Shown here: positions 23,583-28,674 of the stretch, in pieces
How positions within the stretch are numbered: the first letter of the stretch is position 1
How the letters are laid out: the number at the start of each line of letters is the position of its first letter
Assembly: GCA_002351955.1 (NCBI GenBank)
Contig: DEHO01000070.1
Span: 39,837 to 68,510 of the forward strand
Source: Flavobacteriales bacterium UBA2798
GTDB taxonomy: Bacteria > Bacteroidota > Bacteroidia > Flavobacteriales_D > UBA2798
DNA: 28,674 nt
Reading direction: 5' to 3'
Translations under genes and position numbers: made by a program
Notes under the pieces: generated by a model
What the model saw: the letters and a program-made list of their open reading frames with translations, nothing else
Told to the model about the DNA's origin: nothing
Database searches by the model: none

Positions 23583-23873
23583 ATGACCAAGGCTGACATC
23601 GTTGCTGAAATCGCTGAAAAGACCGGAGTTGAAAAGGTCGCAGTACAGGTTACTGTTGAAGCGTTTATGAATTCTATCCGCGAATCGCTTGAGCGTGGTA
23701 ACAATGTTTACCTCCGTGGGTTCGGAAGTTTCATTGTGAAAAAACGCGCTGAGAAAACCGGAAGAAACATCTCCAAAAATCAGGCGATCATCATCCCTGC
23801 GCATTACATTCCTTCGTTTAAACCTGCCAAGACTTTCGTTGATCGCGTTAAGTCGAAGGTAAAAGTGAAATAA
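23583..23873 (+). CDS. HU/IHF-family DNA-binding protein
   Basis: A 96-residue nucleoid protein that bends DNA as a dimer. The N-terminal helices begin MTKADIVAEIAEKTGVEK. The core strand is VYLRGFGSFIVKKRAEKTGR, with the GFGSF hallmark. The beta-arm is GRNISKNQAIIIPAHYIPSFKPAK, in which the usual arm Pro lies in IPAHYIP, and a Lys-rich helix closes the protein. HU versus IHF-beta-like cannot be settled by eye. It has a strong promoter. Its stop overlaps the start of the TPR-like gene by one base (TAATG). Confidence 0.95.
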   Translation: MTKADIVAEIAEKTGVEKVAVQVTVEAFMNSIRESLERGNNVYLRGFGSFIVKKRAEKTGRNISKNQAIIIPAHYIPSFKPAKTFVDRVKSKVKVK

Positions 23874-24355
23874 TGAAATCTTCTTTCAGTAAAGTCCACC
23901 AGGGGATTATCCTTCTGGTGGCTTTTCTTTTAATGGGTTTTCTCATGTCGGCTCCACGGACACTGCCCGACAAAAGCTTTGAAGGAATGAATCCCGAACA
24001 GGCTGCTGTTGTGCTGGCGCTCAATTATATGGGAGGTGGCAATGGCCCAATGAAGGGTATCAAAATGCTCGACAAGATTACCGAACTCCACCCGGAGAAT
24101 ACCATCGCTGTCGGACGCCTGGCCGAATTTTCCATTCAAACAGGTCAGTATGAAAAAGCAGTGGGACGATTCGAAGCACTTGTAGCGGCAACTGCTGGTA
24201 GAGAACAGGTTGAGGCATTAATGGGCTTATCCGACGCAGCATTTTTAGCTGGTGATACAACGAAATGTTTGGATGCCTTGCAAAGGGTCTTGGCTATGTC
24301 GGAGGATTCATTACTTTTGCAGTCCGTTCAGAAAAAAATAAACGAATTACGATAA
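23873..24355 (+). CDS. TPR-like membrane-anchored protein
   Basis: A 160-residue protein. An N-terminal hydrophobic anchor (about residues 10-28, GIILLVAFLLMGFLMSA) is followed by helical hairpins resembling tetratricopeptide repeats: ENTIAVGRLAEFSIQTGQYEKAVGRFEAL and ALMGLSDAAFLAGDTTKCLDALQRVL, with A/G-Y/F-A spacing. It is likely inner-membrane anchored with a soluble repeat domain for protein contacts. This gene is a constant neighbour of the HU-like and RNase G genes in Bacteroidota, but I know of no assigned function. It overlaps the HU stop by one base. Confidence 0.75.
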   Translation: MKSSFSKVHQGIILLVAFLLMGFLMSAPRTLPDKSFEGMNPEQAAVVLALNYMGGGNGPMKGIKMLDKITELHPENTIAVGRLAEFSIQTGQYEKAVGRFEALVAATAGREQVEALMGLSDAAFLAGDTTKCLDALQRVLAMSEDSLLLQSVQKKINELR

Positions 24356-24371
24356 CTTAATATTTACAATT

Positions 24372-24464
24372 ATGCCTTGCGGTAAAAAAAGAAAGCGTCA
24401 CAAGATGTCTACCCACAAGCGGAAGAAGCGTCTTCGCAAGAACCGTCATAAAAAGAAGAAGTAA
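24372..24464 (+). CDS. 30-residue Lys/Arg-rich AURKAIP1/COX24-domain ribosomal-type protein
   Basis: A very small gene with ATG at 24372 and TAA at 24462-24464. It begins MPCGKKRKRHKMSTHKRKKR; 18 of 30 residues are Lys or Arg and 3 more are His. The KRKRHKM-THKRKKRLRKNRHK pattern matches the AURKAIP1/COX24 domain, which includes mitochondrial mS38 and mycobacterial bS22 of the small ribosomal subunit. Bacteroidota carry an equally short version. It likely binds rRNA. It lies between the TPR-like gene and RNase G, and a terminator follows 27 bases after its stop. Confidence 0.85.
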   Translation: MPCGKKRKRHKMSTHKRKKRLRKNRHKKKK

Positions 24465-24491
24465 TCCTTCTTTGATCAATCTTTTAGCCGG

Positions 24492-24514
24492 GGCACAGTT
24501 TATCTGTGCCTTTT
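24492..24514 (+). terminator. Rho-independent terminator after the mini ribosomal-type gene
   Basis: A GGCACAG / CTGTGCC stem with a TTTAT loop (24492-24510) is followed by TTTT. The short T-run suggests partial read-through into the RNase G gene, which starts 39 bases later. Confidence 0.75.
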
Positions 24515-24552
24515 GGCGCTAGTAAAAGATTTGTCGGTCAACACGTAACTGC

Positions 24553-26097
24553 TTGAACATCGAGCTCATCATCGATGCTGGTCCCACTGAGGTGGTTATT
24601 GCTCTTCTTCAAGACAAACGTCTTGTAGAAATTCACAGAGAAAAAGGCAATAACTCCTGGTCGGTTGGCGATGTATACCTGGGAAAGGTCAAACGAGTCG
24701 TCCCGGGACTGAATGCCTCGTTCGTAAACGTAGGATACGAGAAAGATGCATTCCTTCATTACCTCGATCTTGGTCCGCAATTTTCTTCGCTTGCCAAATT
24801 CACAAAGCGCTCCCTTACCCGCAAACAAAGCACTTCCCATCTCGATCAGTTCGAAATGGAAAAGGATATCGATAAAGAAGGTAAGATCAGTCAGGTTGTT
24901 TCCGCAAACCAGAATATCCTGGTGCAAATTGCCAAAGAACCTATTTCATCCAAAGGTCCACGCTTAAGTTCTGAAGTTACACTTGCCGGACGTTACATCG
25001 TTCTTGTTCCGTTCAGCAATAAAATTTCTATCTCTTCCAAGATCAAAGACGAAGACGAACGCAAACGACTTCGCGGAATTATTGATTCTGTCCGACCTAA
25101 GAATTTTGGAGTAATTATCCGGACAGTTGCTCAAAATAAAAACCTCAGTGAACTGGACGCGGATCTCAATGCACTTGTTGCAAAATGGGATCAGCTGTAC
25201 AAGGCATTGAAAGATGCAGAACCCCCAAAGAAAATTCTCGGTGAGCTCGATCGTACTGCAGCATTGTTACGCGATCTTCTCAATGAGAAATTCAACAATA
25301 TTCACGTAAACGATCCAACGCTCTACGAAGAAATAAGGAATTATGTCCGCAAAATTTCTCCCGGCAGCGAGGGTATCGTTAAGTTGTATTCCGGACCAAA
25401 CAATATTTTTGATCATTTCGGAATTCATCGTCAAATCAAAGCTGCATTCGGAAAACAGGTAACACTTCAGTCGGGTGGATACCTGATTATTGAACATACC
25501 GAAGCAATGCACGTTATCGATGTGAATTCAGGTAACCGCAAAAGCACCGATCAGGAGGCTAATGCACTTCAGGTAAACATGGAAGCTGCAGATGAAATTG
25601 CACGTTTGCTGCGTCTGCGTGATATGGGTGGAATCGTTTGTGTCGATTTCATTGATATGGGTGATCGCGAAAACCAGAAAAAACTTTTCGATCACCTCAA
25701 AGCATGCATGAAACTGGATCGTGCAAAACACAATGTACTTCCTCCAAGTAAATTCGGAGTGGTGGAAATTACACGTCAGCGTGTTCGTCCTGAAACATCC
25801 ATTTCCACAACCGAAAAATGTCCTTGTTGTATGGGCTCTGGTGAAGTTGGTGCTACTTTACTTATTACCGATGATATCCAAAACCAATTGCGCTATCTTC
25901 TGGCAGATAAGAAAATGTCGGGCATTAGTCTGGCTGTTCACCCCTTTCTTTATGCGCATTTTACAAAGGGAATTTTTTCCCAGCGCTGGAAATGGTTTCT
26001 GAAATACAAAAAATGGATCCGTATCAAAGGAGTTACCTCTCACCATCTACTCGAATATCATTTCATCGATAAGTATGGGGAAGAGGTGCTGGACTGA
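24553..26097 (+). CDS. rng: RNase E/G-family endoribonuclease
   Basis: A 514-residue endoribonuclease for rRNA maturation and mRNA decay, close in length to E. coli RNase G. An S1 RNA-binding domain is at about residues 36-125 (GDVYLGKVKRVVPGLNASFV). The catalytic Mg-binding aspartates are D323 (VIDVNSG) and D365 (CVDFIDM), equivalent to D303/D346 of RNase E with the same 42-43-residue spacing. The zinc-link is CPCC in KCPCCMGSGEV. No long RNase E-type C-terminal scaffold is present. The start is a TTG at 24553; an in-frame stop lies 30 bases upstream with no other usable start between. It ends convergently with kmo. Confidence 0.93.
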   Translation: MNIELIIDAGPTEVVIALLQDKRLVEIHREKGNNSWSVGDVYLGKVKRVVPGLNASFVNVGYEKDAFLHYLDLGPQFSSLAKFTKRSLTRKQSTSHLDQFEMEKDIDKEGKISQVVSANQNILVQIAKEPISSKGPRLSSEVTLAGRYIVLVPFSNKISISSKIKDEDERKRLRGIIDSVRPKNFGVIIRTVAQNKNLSELDADLNALVAKWDQLYKALKDAEPPKKILGELDRTAALLRDLLNEKFNNIHVNDPTLYEEIRNYVRKISPGSEGIVKLYSGPNNIFDHFGIHRQIKAAFGKQVTLQSGGYLIIEHTEAMHVIDVNSGNRKSTDQEANALQVNMEAADEIARLLRLRDMGGIVCVDFIDMGDRENQKKLFDHLKACMKLDRAKHNVLPPSKFGVVEITRQRVRPETSISTTEKCPCCMGSGEVGATLLITDDIQNQLRYLLADKKMSGISLAVHPFLYAHFTKGIFSQRWKWFLKYKKWIRIKGVTSHHLLEYHFIDKYGEEVLD

Positions 26098-26119
26098 CTT
26101 TTTCTCAGAAAGAAATTCC

Positions 26120-27490
26120 TCAGCTCAACATCCCTAAAATTTTCTTTTCCACTTCTTCGCTATCCCATTTTTGTTCAATGCCGGGCATTGCCATAATGTT
26201 TTGCATGATGTTTTCCTGACGTAATCCTTCGCGCAATGCCTCAGAATAGCGCATGTGTGGCGAATAGGTTACCATCGAATAAAGTGGAATCCATTTCTCC
26301 GGGTATTTTGTGCTGAATCGTGCTTCGATCTTTTTCTGCAAGAGGAATTTTGGATCAGCAGTTTTGTCGCGCATCTCAATAAAGTTCATCACGGCCAAAT
26401 CAGCAATGGCATCACCATCTGGTTTGCGGAGGCTCTGGTATTCTGAAAACACTTTCTTGAATAATTCGGAATCATTCTCCAGTGACGCGTCCAATCCATG
26501 TTTACTCATCAATTCATCCAGTACCACGCAGTCTTCAAATCCACAATTCATTCCTTGTCCGTAAAACGGTACAATGGCGTGTGCAGAATCTCCAACCATG
26601 GCGAGTTTGTCTTTATAGGTCCATGGAAAACATTTAACAATCATCAGCGATGAAGTGGGATTGCTGAAATAATCTTCTTTCAGGGTGGGCATCATCGGAA
26701 TGGCATCCGGGAATGTTTCCCTGAAGAAGCTCATCATCTTTTCGGGCGTATCCAATGCTTCAAACGATTTCTCTCCTTCAAAAGGGAAAAACAATGTACA
26801 CGTAAAACTCTTATCCATATTCGGAAGCGCAATCAGCATAAACTGACCGCGTGGCCAGATGTGAAGCGCGTTGGGTTCCATGGCAAAATCTCCGCTCGCA
26901 GTTGGGGGAATGGTAAGTTCTTTGTAACCGTGATCGAGATAGGTTTGGGAATAATTAAATCGATCGGTACGTGTCTGCAATTGCATCCTTCCTGCTGAAA
27001 AGGCTCCATCAGTGGAAAAAATGTGATCGCTGCTTACTGTTGTGTTTTTTCCTGTTTCTGCATTTTCAAAATGAGTAATGGCATGATCAAGATCTATATC
27101 CGTACACTTTTCATTGTATACGATCTTTACTCCATGTTGCTCTGCCAGATCCATCAGTACACAATTCAGTCCTCCGCGCGAAACGGAATAGATGGCTTGC
27201 TCGTCTTTTCCATAAGGCTGATAGGTGAGTTCTCCACTCACCGGATGCATCATTCTTCCTTTCATGGGAATCGCCACTTTGCGGATCTCTTCCGAAATGC
27301 CTACACCCGCCAAGCCTCTCCAACCTCTGTCGCTGAGCGCAAGATTGATCGATCTTCCTGCAGAAATTCTGTTTTTGCGAAGGTCAGGACGACGTTCATA
27401 AGCGGTTACCTTATATCCTCTTTTCGCTAAATAAATGGAAAGCAATGAGCCTACCAGTCCTGCGCCAATTATCGTTACGTTTTTTCCCAT
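26120..27490 (-). CDS. kmo: Kynurenine 3-monooxygenase
   Basis: A 456-residue FAD/NADPH flavoprotein that hydroxylates L-kynurenine to 3-hydroxykynurenine. The N-terminal dinucleotide motif is IIGAGLVGSLLSIYLAKRGY (residues 6-25). The FAD ribityl-site motif is VGDSAHAIVPFYGQGMNCGF, typical of Kmo. GRSINLALSDRGW early in the sequence is also specific to the family. The C-terminus is short and lacks the eukaryotic membrane anchor. It is the last gene of a run with kynU and a small membrane-protein gene, which fits tryptophan catabolism or de novo NAD synthesis through 3-hydroxyanthranilate. No terminator is clear in the 22 bases between it and the convergent RNase gene. Confidence 0.95.
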   Translation of the reverse strand: MGKNVTIIGAGLVGSLLSIYLAKRGYKVTAYERRPDLRKNRISAGRSINLALSDRGWRGLAGVGISEEIRKVAIPMKGRMMHPVSGELTYQPYGKDEQAIYSVSRGGLNCVLMDLAEQHGVKIVYNEKCTDIDLDHAITHFENAETGKNTTVSSDHIFSTDGAFSAGRMQLQTRTDRFNYSQTYLDHGYKELTIPPTASGDFAMEPNALHIWPRGQFMLIALPNMDKSFTCTLFFPFEGEKSFEALDTPEKMMSFFRETFPDAIPMMPTLKEDYFSNPTSSLMIVKCFPWTYKDKLAMVGDSAHAIVPFYGQGMNCGFEDCVVLDELMSKHGLDASLENDSELFKKVFSEYQSLRKPDGDAIADLAVMNFIEMRDKTADPKFLLQKKIEARFSTKYPEKWIPLYSMVTYSPHMRYSEALREGLRQENIMQNIMAMPGIEQKWDSEEVEKKILGMLS

Positions 27491-27526
27491 GGGGTTGCGT
27501 GTTTTTATTCTAACAGTTATTTCGAA

Positions 27527-27868
27527 TCAGTGTTCTTCATCTTCTTCACTGTCCGGACGAATTTGAAAGAAAATAATGGATGAAAGTATGATGCCCGTCA
27601 GCCCGAACAGTAATGCTACTGTCATGGTTTTCTGCGACGACTCTCCTTGCAGCAGCGGACTAAAATTCAGAATCACGGAACCTAAAATCAATGCTTTTCC
27701 CAAATGAAGAAGAAGCTCATTCGTTTTCATTTTACCCAATTGGTAGCTGATCATTCCTAAAACCAATGCAGTAATTCCTGCTATCTGAAGCAAATGCAGT
27801 TCGCCTTCCAGACCCTGACCGCCGGCTGTGCTGGTGTGACGAAAAAGAAATAGCAGCAGTGGCTCCAT
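27527..27868 (-). CDS. Small three-helix membrane protein between kynU and kmo, unknown
   Basis: A 113-residue integral membrane protein with about three hydrophobic segments: LLQIAGITALVLGMISYQL (about 26-44), LLLHLGKALILGSVILNF (about 52-69) and VALLFGLTGIILSSIIFFQI (about 84-103). It has an acidic cytoplasmic-looking tail (PDSEEDEEH). I recognise no family. It sits 2 bases after the kynU stop and 36 bases before the kmo start, so it is transcribed with both and may help with kynurenine-pathway substrates or be a passenger. Confidence 0.7.
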   Translation of the reverse strand: MEPLLLFLFRHTSTAGGQGLEGELHLLQIAGITALVLGMISYQLGKMKTNELLLHLGKALILGSVILNFSPLLQGESSQKTMTVALLFGLTGIILSSIIFFQIRPDSEEDEEH

Positions 27869-27870
27869 TG

Positions 27871-28674
27871 TTATGCGGATTTCAAAATCCTTGTAAGTAT
27901 TTCTGCAAACCTGAACATATCCTCAAAACTATTGTACATAGGCACAGGTGCAAGACGAATCACATTGGGTTCTCTCCAATCGGGAATTACTCCTTCTGCA
28001 ATCAGTTTGTTGAAGAGATCTTTCCCTTGTCCGTGTGCAACCATCGAAATCTGCGCACCGCGTTGATTCCATTCGAGAGGCGTAATAATTTCGAGAGGGG
28101 TATTTTCTTTTCCGCTCACGGCTTTATTCACTTCAGCGATTAAGAATTCGAGATAACCCGAAAGCAATCGTGATTTTTTTATGAGTTGCGGCATTCCTAC
28201 TTCAGCAAAAAGTTCGAGTGAAGCTTTGTAAGCTGCCATGGATAAAACAGGTGCATTACTCAACTGCCATCCTTCTGCTCCGGGCATGGGTTGAAATCCT
28301 TTTTCCATTTTGAAGCGGATGGATTTATCGTGCCCCCACCATCCTGCAAAACGGGGTAATTTGCTATGCGCATGTTTTTCGTGGACAAATGCTCCCGATA
28401 CAGAACCGGGTCCGGCGTTGAGGTATTTGTAACTGCACCAGGCGGCAAAATCAACATTCCAGTCGTGCAAATGAAGTTCCACATTTCCTGCAGCATGAGC
28501 AAGATCCCAACCGGCATATGCTCCGACTTTTTGAGCGGCTGCAGTAATGGTTTTAATATCGAAGAATTGTCCGGTGTAGTAGTTCACTCCACCCATCATT
28601 ACCAAGGCAAGCGAATCTTTATTTTCTTCTATTACTTTCAGGATGTCTTCTGTACGAATAGTGTATTCACCTTC
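27871..28674 (-). CDS. kynU: Kynureninase, 3' part (cut by window end)
   Basis: The last 267 residues of a PLP-dependent kynureninase; the frame is open to the window edge, so the N-terminal part is missing. It cleaves kynurenine or 3-hydroxykynurenine to (3-hydroxy)anthranilate and alanine. The PLP-lysine motif is AAWCSYKYLNAGPGS, preceded by the DLAHAAGNVELHLHDW segment that holds cofactor-site residues. The FAGWWGHDKSIRF loop and the C-terminal GVIPDWREPNVIRLAPVPMYNSF are typical of the family. It lies 2 bases before the small membrane-protein gene and upstream of kmo, forming a kynurenine-pathway operon on the minus strand. Confidence 0.95.
   Translation of the reverse strand, partial: EGEYTIRTEDILKVIEENKDSLALVMMGGVNYYTGQFFDIKTITAAAQKVGAYAGWDLAHAAGNVELHLHDWNVDFAAWCSYKYLNAGPGSVSGAFVHEKHAHSKLPRFAGWWGHDKSIRFKMEKGFQPMPGAEGWQLSNAPVLSMAAYKASLELFAEVGMPQLIKKSRLLSGYLEFLIAEVNKAVSGKENTPLEIITPLEWNQRGAQISMVAHGQGKDLFNKLIAEGVIPDWREPNVIRLAPVPMYNSFEDMFRFAEILTRILKSA

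Noticed and set aside
26098..26119. A terminator between the convergent rng and kmo genes
   Set aside because: Only a TTTCT-C-AGAAA palindrome with a one-base loop is present, which cannot form a useful hairpin.
26120..28674. A functional link between kmo/kynU (free kynurenine) and the MbnH-type formation of kynurenine in protein
   Set aside because: The pathway enzymes act on the free amino acid and lie about 17 kb from the MbnP/MbnH genes, in a separate operon. The shared word kynurenine is coincidence unless proven otherwise.
1..28674. tRNA/rRNA genes, CRISPR arrays, insertion sequences, prophage or att sites
   Set aside because: No cloverleaf-like segment, regularly spaced repeat, transposase, integrase or phage structural gene was recognised; composition looks even across the window.

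Overview
The window comes from a Bacteroidota chromosome of the gliding, type IX secretion type (Flavobacteriales/Sphingobacteriales-like; I cannot name the genus). The evidence is the gldD-gldE pair next to ssb and mutY, a subtilase with a T9SS-type C-terminal sorting domain, near absence of Shine-Dalgarno sequences, promoters of the Bacteroidota TAnnTTTG type, the kynurenine-pathway pair kmo/kynU, and a 30-residue Lys/Arg-rich COX24-like ribosomal protein. No tRNA, rRNA, CRISPR array, insertion sequence or prophage was seen. No stretch longer than about 300 bases lacks a gene; the largest gap (about 130 bases, near 19841-19969) is regulatory DNA.

Layout. 1-330 (+): 3' end of hisB. 359-2768 (-): a PhnA-C protein and a SAM methyltransferase, then behind a strong terminator a STAS-less SulP anion transporter. 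2779-3255 (-): a UspA-like protein. 3347-5403 (-): an OmpR/CusR-type response regulator and its histidine kinase. 5472-10517 (-): the most interesting block, with two MauG/MbnH-type diheme cytochrome c peroxidase lipoproteins, two MbnP-type lipoproteins, an outer-membrane barrel-like protein whose mature N-terminus is a CxxC motif, and a small membrane-anchored Cys-motif protein. 10518-12179 (-): a T9SS-exported subtilase abutting that block. 12245-16640 (+): a compact overlapping trio of AddA/RecB-like helicase-nuclease, divergent rhomboid-like membrane protein and ElaA-type acetyltransferase. 16732-19435 (+): an M13 metallopeptidase lipoprotein and an unknown lipoprotein, closed by a two-way terminator. 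19487-19840 (-): a SnoaL-like protein. 19970-23445 (-): mutY, ssb, gldE, gldD. 23583-26097 (+): HU/IHF-like protein, TPR-like protein, COX24-like mini protein and RNase E/G. 26120-28674 (-): kynU (cut by the window edge), a small membrane protein and kmo.

How genes work together. In methanotrophs MbnH is a diheme enzyme that oxidises a tryptophan of MbnP to kynurenine, creating a copper site. Here the system appears doubled, as lipoproteins, with no methanobactin genes in view, beside an outer-membrane protein and two Cys-motif proteins. I read it as a candidate copper-handling island at the cell envelope. In each MbnP-like protein the only two tryptophans lie in one shared WxW motif, which gives a sharp prediction of the modified residue. 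One of the two peroxidases has Lys where the inter-heme Trp should be. The remaining blocks are mostly conserved Bacteroidota housekeeping synteny.
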